Shown here: one piece after another, positions 1 through 12,316 of the stretch
How positions within the stretch are numbered: position 1 is the stretch's first letter
Layout of the letters: the number at the start of each line of letters is the position of its first letter
DNA from: Branchiostoma floridae
Taxonomy: Eukaryota > Chordata > Leptocardii > Amphioxiformes > Branchiostomatidae
Direction of reading: 5' to 3'
Length of the DNA stretch: 34,902 bases
NCBI RefSeq assembly: GCF_000003815.2
Contig: NC_049990.1
Location: 22,804,781-22,839,682 of the forward strand
The notes under the pieces: model-generated
The model's input: the letters and a program-made list of their open reading frames with translations, nothing else
Database searches by the model: none
What the model was told of the DNA's origin: nothing
Position numbers and translations under genes: made by a program

Positions 1-690
1 CTTTTGAGAAGACTTCGGCTGTACCAGCAGGGCAACAGGTCCCATATGCTCGAGAAGGAAGTATCCAAGGATTTTGTAGTTTTCACCTTTCTATTCCTTA
101 CTAAGGGACCTTTCCAAGGATACCAAGTGTGCCAGGCCGGAACTTAAAGCCTGAGCTACAATCGCGACATTGAGTCATCACCCTACCCGGTGCCGTGACA
201 GGCGGGGTCTGAATAAAGGAGCTAGTGCTTGCGCCTAAACAGGGCCCATATCCTCGAGAATATCTATAGAAGGTAGTATCCGAAGATTTTGAGGTTTTCA
301 CCTTTCTATTTCTTACTAAGGGACCTTTCCAAGGATACCAAGTGTGCCAGGCCGGAACTTAAAGCCTGAGCTACAATCGCGACATTAAGTCATCACCCTA
401 CCCGGTGCCAAGACAGGCGAGGTCTCAATAAAGGAGCTAGTGGTTGCGCCTAAACAGGGCCCATATGCTCGAGAATATCTCGAGAAGAAAGTATCCGAGG
501 ATGTTGCGGTTTTCACCTTTCTATTCCTTACTAAAGGACCTGTCCAAGGATACCAAGTGTGCCAGGCTGGAACTTAAAGCCTGAGCTACAATCGCGACAT
601 TAAGTCATCACCCTACCCGGTGCCAAGACAGGCGGGGTCTCAATAAAGGAGCTAGCGGTTGAGCCTAAACAGGGTCCATATGCTGGAGAN

Positions 691-1115
691 NNNNNNNNNN
701 NNNNNNNNNNNNNNNNNNNNNNNNNNNNNNNNNNNNNNNNNNNNNNNNNNNNNNNNNNNNNNNNNNNNNNNNNNNNNNNNNNNNNNNNNNNNNNNNNNNN
801 NNNNNNNNNNNNNNNNNNNNNNNNNNNNNNNNNNNNNNNNNNNNNNNNNNNNNNNNNNNNNNNNNNNNNNNNNNNNNNNNNNNNNNNNNNNNNNNNNNNN
901 NNNNNNNNNNNNNNNNNNNNNNNNNNNNNNNNNNNNNNNNNNNNNNNNNNNNNNNNNNNNNNNNNNNNNNNNNNNNNNNNNNNNNNNNNNNNNNNNNNNN
1001 NNNNNNNNNNNNNNNNNNNNNNNNNNNNNNNNNNNNNNNNNNNNNNNNNNNNNNNNNNNNNNNNNNNNNNNNNNNNNNNNNNNNNNNNNNNNNNNNNNNN
1101 NNNNNNNNNNNNNNN
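691..1115. other. Assembly gap (425 N) inside the satellite
   Basis: A run of N interrupts the satellite. The landmark spacing across it (536 to 1179, 643 bp) is about three units, so the gap length is consistent with two missing landmarks and keeps the array phase roughly intact. Confidence 0.95.
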
Positions 1116-4100
1116 CGACCAATATCTCGAGAAGAAGTATCGAGGATTTGCGGTTTCACCTTTCTATTTCTTACTAAAGGACCTTTCCAAGGATACCAAG
1201 TGTGCCAGGCCGGAACTTAAAGCTTGAGCTACAATCGCGACATTGAGTCATCACCCTACCCGGTGCCGTGACAGGCGGAGTCTCAATAAAGGAGCTAGCG
1301 GTTGCGCCTAAACAGGGCCCATATGCTCGAGAATATCTCGAGAAGGAAGTATCTGAGGATTTTTTGGGTTTTCATCTTTCTATTCCTTACTAAGAGACCT
1401 TTCCAAGGATACGAAGTGTGCCAGGCCGGAACTTAAAGCCTGAGCTTCAATCGCGACATTGAGTCATCACCCTACCCGGTGCCGTGACAGCCGGAGTCTC
1501 AATAAAGGAGCTAGCGGTTGAGGCTAAACAGGGCCCATATGCTCGAGAATATCTCGAGAAGGAAGTATCTGAGGATTTTTTCGGTTTTCACCTTCCTATT
1601 CCTTACTAAGGGACCTTTCCAAGGATACCAAGTGTGCCAGACCGGAACTTAAAGCCTGAGCTACAATCGCGACATTAAGTCATCACCCTACCCGGTGCCG
1701 TCACAGGCGGGGTCTCAATAAAGGAGCTAGCGGTTGAGCCTAAACAGGGCCCATATGCTCGAGAATATCTCGGGAAGGAAGTATCTGAGGATTTTGCGTA
1801 TTTCACCTTTCTATTCCTTACTAAGGGACCTTTCCAAGGATACCAAGTGTGCCAGGCCGGAACTTAAAGCTTGAGCTTCAATCGCGACATTGAGTCATCA
1901 CCCTACCCGGTGCCGTGACAGGCGGAGTCTCAATAAAGGAGCTAGCGGTTGAGCCTAAACAGGGCCCATATGCTCGAGAATATCTCGAGAAGGAAGTATC
2001 TGAGGATTTTTTCGGTTTTCACCTTCCTATTCCTTACTAAGGGACCTTTCCAAGGATACCAAGTGTGCCAGACCGGAACTTAAAGCGTGAGCTACAATCG
2101 CGACATTGAGTCATCACCCTACCCGGTGCCGTGACAGGCGGAGTCTCAATAAAGGAGCTAGCGGTTGAGCCTGAACAGGGCCCATATGCTCGAGAATATC
2201 TTGAGAAGGAAGTACCCGAGGATTTTGCGGTTTTCACCTTTCTATTCCTTACTAAGAGACCTTTCCAAGGATACCAAGTGTGCCAGGCCGGAACTTAAAG
2301 CCTGACTCACAATCGCGACATTAAGTCATCATCCTACCCGGTGCCAAGACAGGCAGGGTCTCAATAAAGGAGCTAGCGGTTGAGCCTAAACAGGGCCCAT
2401 ATGCTCGAGAATATCTCGAGAAGAAAGTATCCGAGGATTTTGCGGTTTTCACCTTTCTATTTCTTACTAAAGGACCTTTCCAAGGATACCAAGTGTGCCA
2501 GGCCGGAACTTAAAGCTTGAGCTACAATCGCGACATTGAGTCATCACCCTACCCGGTGCCGTGACAGGCGGAGTCTCAATAAAGGAGCTAGCGGTTGCGC
2601 CTAAACAGGGCCCATATGCTCGAGAATATCTCGAGAAGGAAGTATCTGAGGATTTTTTTGGGTTTTCATCTTTCTATTCCTTACTAAGAGACCTTTCCAA
2701 GGATACGAAGTGTGCCAGGCCGGACCTTAAAGCCTGAGCTACAATCGCGACATTGAGTCATCACCCTACCCGGTGCCGTGACAGGCGGAGTCTCAATAAA
2801 GGAGCTAGCGGTTGCGCCTAAACAGGGCCCATATGCTCGAGAATATCTCGAGAAGGAAGTATCTGAGGATTTTTACGGTTTTCATCTTTCTATTCCTTAC
2901 TAAGAGACCTTTCCAAGGATACGAAGTGTGCCAGGCCGGAACTTAAAGCCTGAGGTTCAATCGCGACATTGAGTCATCACCCTACCCGGTGCCGTGACAG
3001 CCGGAGTCTCAATAAAGGAGCTAGCGGTTGAGGCTAAACAGGGCCCATATGCTCGAGAATATCTCGAGAAGGAAGTATCTGAGGATTTTTTCGGTTTTCA
3101 CCTTCCTATTCCTTACTAAGGGACCTTTCCAAGGATACCAAGTGTGCCAGACCGGAACTTAAAGCCTGAGCTACAATCGCGACATTGAGTCATCACCCTA
3201 CCCGGTGCCGTGACAGGCGGAGTCTCAATAAAGGAGCTAGCGGTTGAGCCTGAACAGGGCCCATATGCTGGAGAATATCTTGAGAAGGAAGTACCCGAGG
3301 ATTTTGCGGTTTTCACCTTTCTATTCCTTACTAAGAGACCTTTCCAAGGATACCAAGTGTGCCCGGCCGGAACTTAAAGCCTGAGCCACAATCGCGACAT
3401 CGAGTCATCGCCCTACCCGGTGCCGTGACAGGCGGGGTCTCAATAAAGGAGCTAGCGGTTGCGCCTAAACAGGGCCCATATGCTCGAGAAGGAAGTATCT
3501 GAGGATTTTGCGGTTATCAACTTTCTATTCCTTACTAAGGGACCTTTCCAAGGATACCAAGTGTGCCAGGCCGGAACTTAAAGCCTGAGTTACAATCGCG
3601 ACATTGAGTCATCACCCTACCCGGTGCCGTGACAGGCGGGGTCTCAATAAAGGAGCTAGCGGTTGCGCCTAAACAGGTCCCATATCCTCGAGAATATCTA
3701 TAGAAGGTAGTATCCGAAGATTTTGAGGTTTTCACCTTTCTATTCCTTACTAAGGGACCTTTCCAAGGATACCAAGTGTGCCAGGCCGGACCTTAAAGCC
3801 TGAGCTACAATCGCGACATTAAGTCATCACCCTATCCGGTGCCAAGACAGGCGGGGTCTCAATAAAGGAGCTAGTGGTTGCGCCTAAACAGGGCCCATAT
3901 GCTCGAGAATATCTCGAGAAGGAAGTATCTGAGGATTTTGCGGTTTTCACCTTTCTATTCCTTACTAAGGGACCTGTCCAAGGATACCAAGTGTGCTAGG
4001 CCGGAACTTAAAGCCTGAGCCACAATCGCGACATTGAGTCATCACCCTACCCGGTGCCGTGACAGGCGGGGTCTCAATAAAGGAGCTGGCGGTTGCGCCT

Positions 4101-5007
4101 AAACAGGTCCCATATGCTCGAGAAGGAAGTATCCGAGGATTTTGCGGTTTTCCCTTTCTATTCCTTACTAAGGGACCTTTCCAAGGATACCAAGTGTGCC
4201 AGGCCGGAACTTGAAGCCTGAGCTACAATCGCGACATTGAGTCATCACCCTACCCGGTGCCGTGACAGGCGGAGTCTCAATAAAGGAGCTAGCGGTTGCG
4301 CCTAAACAGGGCCCATATGCTCGAGAATATCTCGAGAAGGAAGTATCTGAGGATTTTTTCGGTTTTCATCTTTCTATTCCTTACTAAGAGACCTTTCCAA
4401 GGATACGAAGTGTGCCAGGCCGGAACTTAAAGCCTGAGGTTCAATCGCGACATTGAGTCATCACCCTACCCGGTGCCGTGACAGCCGGAGTCTCAATAAA
4501 GGAGCTAGCGGTTGAGGCTAAACAGGGCCCATATGCTCGAGAATATCTCGAGAAGGAAGTATCTGAGGATTTTTTCGGTTTTCACCTTCCTATTCCTTAC
4601 TAAGGGACCTTTCCAAGGATACCAAGTGTGCCAGACCGGAACTTAAAGCCTGAGCTACAATCGCGACATTGAGTCATCACCCTACCCGGTGCCGTGACAG
4701 GCGGAGTCTCAATAAAGGAGCTAGCGGTTGAGCCTGAACAGGGCCCATATGCTCGAGAATATCTTGAGAAGGAAGTACCCGAGGATTTTGCGGTTTTCAC
4801 CTTTCTATTCCTTACTAAGAGACCTTTCCAAGGATACCAAGTGTGCCCGGCCGGAACTTAAAGCCTGAGCCACAATCGCGACATTGAGTCATCACCCTAC
4901 CCGGTGCCGTGACAGGCGGGGTCTGAATAAAGGAGCTTACGGTTGCGCCTAAACAGGGCCCATATGCTCTAGAATATCTCGAGAAGGAAGTATCTGAGGA
5001 TTTTTTC

Positions 5008-5192
5008 NNNNNNNNNNNNNNNNNNNNNNNNNNNNNNNNNNNNNNNNNNNNNNNNNNNNNNNNNNNNNNNNNNNNNNNNNNNNNNNNNNNNNNNNNNNNN
5101 NNNNNNNNNNNNNNNNNNNNNNNNNNNNNNNNNNNNNNNNNNNNNNNNNNNNNNNNNNNNNNNNNNNNNNNNNNNNNNNNNNNNNNNNNNNN
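5008..5192. other. Assembly gap (185 N) inside the satellite
   Basis: A run of N sits between landmarks at 4820 and 5251 (431 bp, two units). The flanks are satellite on both sides. Confidence 0.95.
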
Positions 5193-6365
5193 TCTCGAGA
5201 AGGAAGTATCCGAGGATTTTGCGATTGTCAACTTTCTATTCCTTACTAAGGGACCTTTCCAAGGATACCAGGTGTGCCAGGCCGGAACTTAAAGCCTGAG
5301 TCACAATCGCGACATTAAGTCATCACCCTACCCGGTGCCAAGACAGGCAGGGTCTCAATAAAGGAGCTAGCGGTTGAGCCTAAACAGGGCCCATATGCTC
5401 GAGAATATCTCGAGAAGAAAGTATCCGAGGATTTTGCGGTTTTCACCTTTCTATTTCTTACTAAAGGACCTTTCCAAGGATACCAAGTGTGCCAGGCCGG
5501 AACTTAAAGCCTGAGCTTCAATCGCGACATTGAGTCATCACCCTACCCGGTGCCGTGACAGCCGGAGTCTCAATAAAGGAGCTAGCGGTTGAGGCTAAAC
5601 AGGGCCCATATGCTCGAGAATATCTCGAGAAGGAAGTATCTGAGGATTTTTTCGGTTTTCACCTTCCTATTCCTTACTAAGGGACCTTTCCAAGGATACC
5701 AAGTGTGCCAGACCAGAACTTAAAGCCTGAGCTACAATCGCGACATTAAGTCATCACCCTACCCGGTGCCGTCACAGGCGGGGTCTCAATAAAGGAGCTA
5801 GCGGTTGAGCCTAAACAGGGCCCATATGCTCGAGAATATCTCGGGAAGGAAGTATCTGAGGATTTTGCGTATTTCACCTTTCTATTCCTTACTAAGGGAC
5901 CTTTCCAAGGATACCAAGTGTGCCAGGCCGGAACTTAAAGCTTGAGCTTCAATCGCGACATTGAGTCATCACCCTACCCGGTGCCGTGACAGGCGGAGTC
6001 TCAATAAAGGAGCTAGCGGTTGAGCCTAAACAGGGCCCATATGCTCGAGAATATCTCGAGAAGGAAGTATCTGAGGATTTTTTCGGTTTTCACCTTCCTA
6101 TTCCTTACTAAGGGACCTTTCCAAGGATACCAAGTGTGCCAGACCGGAACTTAAAGCGTGAGCTACAATCGCGACATTGAGTCATCACCCTACCCGGTGC
6201 CGTGACAGGCGGAGTCTCAATAAAGGAGCTAGCGGTTGAGCCTGAACAGGGCCCATATGCTCGAGAATATCTTGAGAAGGAAGTACCCGAGGATTTTGCG
6301 GTTTTCACCTTTCTATTCCTTACTAAGAGACCTTTCCAAGGATACCAAGTGTGCCAGGCCGGAAC

Positions 6366-6465
6366 NNNNNNNNNNNNNNNNNNNNNNNNNNNNNNNNNNN
6401 NNNNNNNNNNNNNNNNNNNNNNNNNNNNNNNNNNNNNNNNNNNNNNNNNNNNNNNNNNNNNNNNN
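6366..6465. other. 100-N scaffold gap between satellite and NLR contig
   Basis: The exactly 100-bp N run is the conventional placeholder for unknown size. Satellite on the left and the truncated NLR exon on the right are therefore not proven to be adjacent. Confidence 0.9.
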
Positions 6466-8120
6466 TCTCTCTGACATTTTTACATTTATTTCTAGTTTTT
6501 GTAACTTTCTGAGTGCACCAAGGTGCGTCACAGCATGAGAAAGAGCTGTGCCTGATTCACGAAAACCATTACTAATCACAAGGTCCTTTAGATTAGGTAG
6601 CCTGAGGAAGAGCTTTCCTATTGCAGCACCCATCATATCATTCCAATCAGCCGGCAGCACAGTTATACGGAGCTTGACCAACGACCATGAGCCCTTAATG
6701 CTGTCACACATGATACTGACTTCAGTAGCTGATAGAAAAGTACAATCATCAAATTCTAGATCTTGTAATCGGGCAAGACGGGGCAGGCTTGACATTAGCA
6801 TCATTACTGGACTAGTTGTAAGTTTGGATGTACTGCAGTATTTTGTACTTGGAGAAATGTGGTGGACAACATCATCATGAACATGGTTACACCTCCTCAG
6901 GTCCAGATCCGTGAGAGAAACCATATGCTTCATAGCTTGTATCAGCTGAAACAGCTGATTATCGTTGATTGTGCCCTGTAAAAACATTTCAATGATAAGT
7001 CTTTGTAGAGGGATTTTAGACATAATCGGTTCTTCACTTTGACTTCCTGCTTTCTTCACTGCAGATAACAGAGGAATACACTGCAGGAGTAACAGAATGA
7101 ACTTTCTGTCAGAGACATCAGACCATACATCACTGGACAACCAAACATACTTTTCATCTGGATTAGCTTCCAATTTGCTCAAAATCTTTGACTCCTGTTC
7201 CTTCAGTTTGCTTCGATCACAAAGGCGAACAGACTGAACCACATGAGACTGGTTGATAAATCTGATAGCTGCTGAGGAGAACAACAAAGAGAGGACACTC
7301 TCTGAAGAAACATCTAAAACGTTTCCGCCAAAGACAGATTCAATACACGGATACAAACTATGCACAAGATTTGTCTCTGCCAGTGCTATCAAGCAAGTCT
7401 CTACCTTCTCAAATGGGCTACTAAACTCGCCATCATTTACCAAAGCTGACAGAAAGTCACCAGCCCTGTCACTGAAAAGCCCACTCACGAAGAAACAAAC
7501 AAGTGGCATCCTGCCTGCATTCTGTACCAGTTGCTGAAGTACAGCCGTGGCTGTCATTCTGTCTACAGCATTCTTTATGTGCAGTGCTACACAGTAGTCA
7601 TGTAGGAACGTGTTAACAAAGGTGTACCCTTTAGTTTCAGTCAGTTTGAGCAGGCCAAAGACTTCACGGTCAAGACTATTTCTGTCATCTGCACTAAGAT
7701 CTATCTCTCTGCAGTTCCTTTCCACAATGCTTCCCAGCCCTTTTGATCCTAACGATATCAGGGATTCAGCTATTGTTTCAGAAAAAGAAGCACATTGTCG
7801 TTCTGAAACAATACAAGTTTGTCCTGCAAAATGTTTGCAAAGAGAATACTGCAAGAGCTCTGTGAGGGTTCGGGGGAATGTTTGGTTTCTCTCTAACCAA
7901 TAGGTGATGATATGTGGCCAGAAGAAAGGGATCAGTACAACAAGCTCTACTACAGGATCTCTCCATGCACTGTCTAACAGTAGTTTGACCTGTTCAGGGT
8001 CGGCAGCTAGATACTCTTCTGCATAGCTTTCCCACGTGGTAGCGCTCACGGCAGTGGACGTCCACGAAGATGCAGGTGTCATGGTGAGACTCTGGAACTC
8101 CTGGACGGTCTCTGTCATGT
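6466..8120 (-). CDS. NLR-like receptor, long exon 4: NACHT C-terminal segment plus first LRRs (3' end cut by gap)
   Basis: The exon begins after a clear acceptor (ACTTACAG, AG at 8122-8121) in phase 1, which fits the donor of the preceding exon. It stays open for about 550 codons to the gap. The first 250 or so residues resemble the helical part that follows the nucleotide-binding core in NACHT proteins: a run with IPFFWPHIITYW, then FPRTLTELLQYSLCKHF near residue 80. From about residue 400 LRRs appear (SLTDLDLRRC, LQDLEFDDC, LKDLVISNG, LQKLEINVK). No Walker A or Walker B is present in the exon. The missing continuation is almost certainly the sequence at 14910-13286, because the last 87 bp of each fragment are identical and the reading frame continues. 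The likely role is a cytosolic immune or stress sensor; this is inferred from domain family. Confidence 0.85.
6470..6556. repeat. 87-bp contig-end duplication, copy 1
   Basis: Identical base for base to 14910-14996 (offset 8,440 bp). It lies four bases inside the left end of the contig 6466-14996. It is LRR coding sequence. Confidence 0.95.
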
Positions 8121-8282
8121 CTGTAAGTTTCATCAAAATGGTATACCTTTAGACATAATTGATTTGACAACGTTTTGCACCCATCCACCTCTTTTGTTCA
8201 AGAAAAAGATTAATGAACATTTTCACGGAGGAAGTAGTTAACATATTTTCTGTACTCAGGTAACTTTCAAGTACGTGCTTAC

Positions 8283-8798
8283 CTCCTGCTTTGAAATATT
8301 CTGTCCACTGCCGGTACTGCTCTTCCAGCATGATGACGCTCACTGCGAAGTCTTCACCGCCAAGTGTTCGCATCTCATCGGTGACAAGACAGTCGGAGAA
8401 ACCGCTTCTCAGCTTCCCAGTCTTATAGTCACCCCAAAATCTCTTCAAAGCATGTAGACTTTGGGGGACTATGTGGATGATGGCGCATCCCATTTTGACC
8501 TTAAGGATCTGCAAACTTGATTGATAAAGCTGATCTAACATTTCCTCTGCCTTTCGTTCGATCTTCTCTCTTGACAGAAGACCTTCTGCCTTCTTCAATA
8601 GTGCTATATGATGTTCTCCTACTTGTCTTATCAGCTCTAACTGCTTTGCCTTTTCATCCTTGAGTTTATCTTCTGTCTGCTGTTCGTCACTCCCGCCTGT
8701 TGCATGCGTGTCTTGGCCTTTGCTACTGGTTTCTTCATCTGACGATCCAGCATCGCTCGAGGATGGAGAAGGTGTCAAGTACAAAAGGGTTTGGATAG
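8283..8798 (-). CDS. NLR-like receptor, exon 3: acidic/coiled-coil linker and an unassigned conserved-looking domain
   Basis: The acceptor TTTTTTACAG and donor GGAG|GTAAGC both give phase 1, joining cleanly to the exons on either side (516 bp). The first 50 residues are Ser/Asp/Glu/Gln-rich and probably disordered. Residues about 50-100 are Lys/Glu-rich with leucine spacing that suggests a coiled coil (LELIRQVGEHHIALLKKAEG). The last third has a mixed alpha/beta look, with KMGCAIIHIV, ALKRFWGDYKTGKL, CLVTDEMRTLGGEDFAVSV. I recall similar strings in other amphioxus NLR-like proteins but cannot verify that here. GDYKTGKL superficially resembles a P-loop but ends in Leu where Ser/Thr is required, so it is not a credible nucleotide site. 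Confidence 0.75.
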
Positions 8799-9032
8799 CT
8801 GTAAAAAAAAATCAATACTAGCGTTGAAAATAGCGTTTCTAATGTTGGTCTCGAAAAACAGCAAAACTCACATGATCTTTTCCAAATAATTTTCTATGAT
8901 TAGTTAGCCCATGGATTTCGCTACTCTACTACTGTCGATCCACAACGGAATTTTTTTCAGAATCACTGATTCATTCTATCTTGATATTGTGCATATAATT
9001 CAATCTAACAACGATTCAACGCCATTACAAAC

Positions 9033-9503
9033 CTGCAGGCTGGGGCGTGCCACTTCTTAATGTAGAAAGTCGCTGAACGACTTCTGCAGCGATGTTTGTC
9101 AGCTCGTCAGTAACATCATCTCTCTGTACACGCCTTGCACTCATCTGTTTCAGTGTGGGAGAGTATTTCCCGACTAACTCACTAAACGCCTTGAAGTTGT
9201 CCTCGTTAGCATCTACCCAAATTGGGAATATCCGTTTGTTGTTTTTCAGACATGTTTCGTACTCCAGTTTAGGCCAGTAGGGTTTGTTCAGGAATGATGT
9301 ACTGACAACAACGACAGCAAGTTCTAAACTTTGACTCGATAAGGTCGAAATTATTCTGTCTCGAATGACTTCGCCTGGTCTGATGGAAACGTCATCGAAA
9401 AATATGTCCTTCTCCGCCAACCCCTGTTGTTGTAGCGTGGCGACCAAAGGGCGGACAACTGATTCTTTGTCTTCTCCTGCGTGGATGACGAATACACGGG
9501 GCG
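9033..9503 (-). CDS. NLR-like receptor, exon 2: TIR domain
   Basis: The 471-bp exon encodes a whole TIR domain. The acceptor is TTTACAG (AG at 9505-9504) and the donor GCAG|GTTTGT (intron from 9032), both phase 1. Box 1 is VFVIHAGEDK, the BB-loop region is FDDVSIRPGEVIRDRI, and the later strand reads RIFPIWVDANEDNF. SFLNKPYWPKLEYETCL occupies the position where TLR and SARM1-type TIRs have S..W...E, so the glutamate needed for NAD cleavage in enzymatic TIRs may be present; whether this one is an enzyme or a scaffold cannot be told from sequence. TIRs recruit other TIR proteins or consume NAD+. Here it sits directly behind a CARD, an unusual pair in one polypeptide. Confidence 0.9.
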
Positions 9504-10879
9504 CTGTAAAGAGGATGGAAGTATGATGATAATGAAGTCTTTATTGACACAATTTTGTAGTTGAATTCATCTGTCGAGCGGAAATTCCTTCACGGTGGTC
9601 AAATACGGGCTCAAAACCTCCCATGTCTAGCCGAATTGGAACCTTGTTCCACGATATTCCATCTGACGTAATTCGAACCGAACCCGTGTTCTATTTGGGG
9701 TCATCTGCGGTCGTTGCCGGTAAACACTGCTCTCTGGCCTTTTTTGCCAAACTACCTTGAATCAGCCAAAAAAGATAGTTTTTCACTAATATAAACAATC
9801 GGGACAGTACATCCATGCTATCACTTTGTTTGGGACCTGTGATATTTAACGAAGCTACTGACGTTTGTGTTGGTGACCTTGAATACTGTAAGTGTTGTTT
9901 ACACCGGTATCAATTACACCCTCCCGCTATCCGTGCGGAATGACATGCGTGCAAACTTCGTTTAAGATCGCGACCAAGAAGAGCCCAAATTAACTCGTTG
10001 ACGGCTCAAAATGACCGCCATGATTTTCCCGAGATTTCTGTTTTTGGGATTTTTAGAAAACGCCTTCGATTTTGAATTATCGGTAATTAAGTGCGAAAAA
10101 TGCCATTTTTACGCATATTTTCGACTGTAACTTTGCTTAGAATCAAAAATTAAAAAATCCCCAAAACAGAAAGTTTTATTTTCCTTATAGATGACGAAAA
10201 ATATAAAAAACGAGAATTTTCGATGACACATGCGGCCTATCTTATCAAGAGTTTGGTCAAATTAAAGGCCTTCCTGAAAACAGAAAATGATCGTCTTTTT
10301 GAGTAACATCGAAACAAAACAGCTATCTAAATTCAAACGACAACATTCAATGTATGTAAAATTGCTAATTTAATCTTATTTCGAAAACATTTTCCTTGTC
10401 AAAACATTTTGTTTATTTTCAAATATTTTACGGGTAGCCAAAAGTAGGCCTCCAGTAACCCGATATATTATCGAACGCGCATAGCAACGGGAAAGAATAC
10501 CATAGCAACCGACCGCCGTGCTTAGAGCAAGCGGAAATAAGCTAGCTCTGTGCGTTTATCGTTATATCGTTAACAAATCCATAAGAAAGTGGCGTTCATC
10601 TTCAATCTCATTCATGAACTCCTAACAAACACCAAAATTTGAGAGAAAGAGGGGCTTGCTGATTGAACTCTCATGATCAATGGACTAATGGCGTCAAAAA
10701 TGTTTACTTTTAAATTACCGAAGATCGAATCAAGCGAGCCAGGCCTAAGTGAGAGCGGGACGTGTCAGTTTATCATATACAATGATGCAGATGAGAACAT
10801 CTATTCGTTGTTTATCGAAATGTAAAATATAATAAGTCCAACCTGAACATAATAACGTCCTAGATACTGTTGTACATAC
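9504..10879 (-). other. Intron between CARD and TIR exons
   Basis: This 1.4-kb intron is AT-rich with no coding stretch I can support. I looked in particular for a hidden NACHT P-loop exon (G-x4-G-K-S/T on the minus strand) and found none. The splice signals at both ends are canonical GT-AG. Confidence 0.8.
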
Positions 10880-11168
10880 CTTCAGGTGGTCCCTGTTGGC
10901 CTTCATCGTTCAATATCCGAGCTAAATGCGGATAATGGTGCTTCAGAGCATCTCGAAACACACCAAATGCATTCGGTCCTCTGGTAGGAAGAATGTCTAA
11001 CAAGGCTTTAGCTTGGTCTTCACGAGTTTGCTGATTCTCAATCTCATCAAGGTTCTCGCCATTGAGGATTCCGCTGTCCAAAAGGCGTCGCCGAATCTCC
11101 CTGAACTGCAGATCACTTGTAATCTCCAGGCGTTTGGCGCGGAGCAGAACTTTATGTTTTTCCTCCAT
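10880..11168 (-). CDS. NLR-like receptor, exon 1: CARD-type death-fold domain
   Basis: The ATG at 11168 begins MEEKHKVLLRAKRLEIT and is preceded in frame by a TAA 27 bp upstream, so it is the best start unless a further 5' exon is spliced on. The donor GAAG|GTATGT at 10880/10879 ends in phase 1 and joins in frame to the TIR exon. Six amphipathic helices can be seen, and the stretch LLDILPTRGPNAFGVFRDAL is the hallmark helix 4-5 region of CARDs such as those of CRADD and caspase-2. CARDs dimerise with other CARDs to build signalling platforms. A 5' UTR exon upstream is possible but not identified. Confidence 0.88.

Positions 11169-12316
<1,148 letters not shown>

Larger units (their letters stand above)
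1..6365. repeat. Tandem satellite array, unit about 215 bp, at least 27 visible copies
   Basis: A landmark (GGACC or AGACC followed by TTTCCAAGGATAC) recurs at 106, 321, 536, 1179, 1395, 1611, 1826, 2042, 2257, 2472 and so on to 6328. Steps are 215-217 bp, with two short steps of 204 and 203 bp. The array is interrupted by N runs at 691-1115 and 5008-5192 and ends at the gap at 6366. Each full unit has two CTCGAG palindromes separated by AATAT, and an AATAAA in CAATAAAGGAGC. A 66-codon minus-strand frame recurs in many units, but it is broken by point changes in others and fills almost one repeat unit, so I treat it as chance and not as a gene. Function is unknown; a heterochromatic or intergenic satellite is the simplest reading. 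Confidence 0.95.

Noticed and set aside
1-6310. Recurrent 66-codon minus-strand frame in the satellite (begins MKTAKSSG or MKTSKSSD)
   Set aside because: It is as long as the repeat unit allows and is destroyed in many units by single changes. No domain, signal or start context is seen, so it is a by-product of the repeat.
6202-6538. Plus-strand frames crossing the gap at 6366
   Set aside because: They are kept open only by N and by satellite sequence, and the right part is antisense to the LRR exon.
8440-8470. GDYKTGKL as a Walker A motif
   Set aside because: The position after GK is Leu, not Ser/Thr; there is no preceding beta strand with the right pattern and no Walker B follows.
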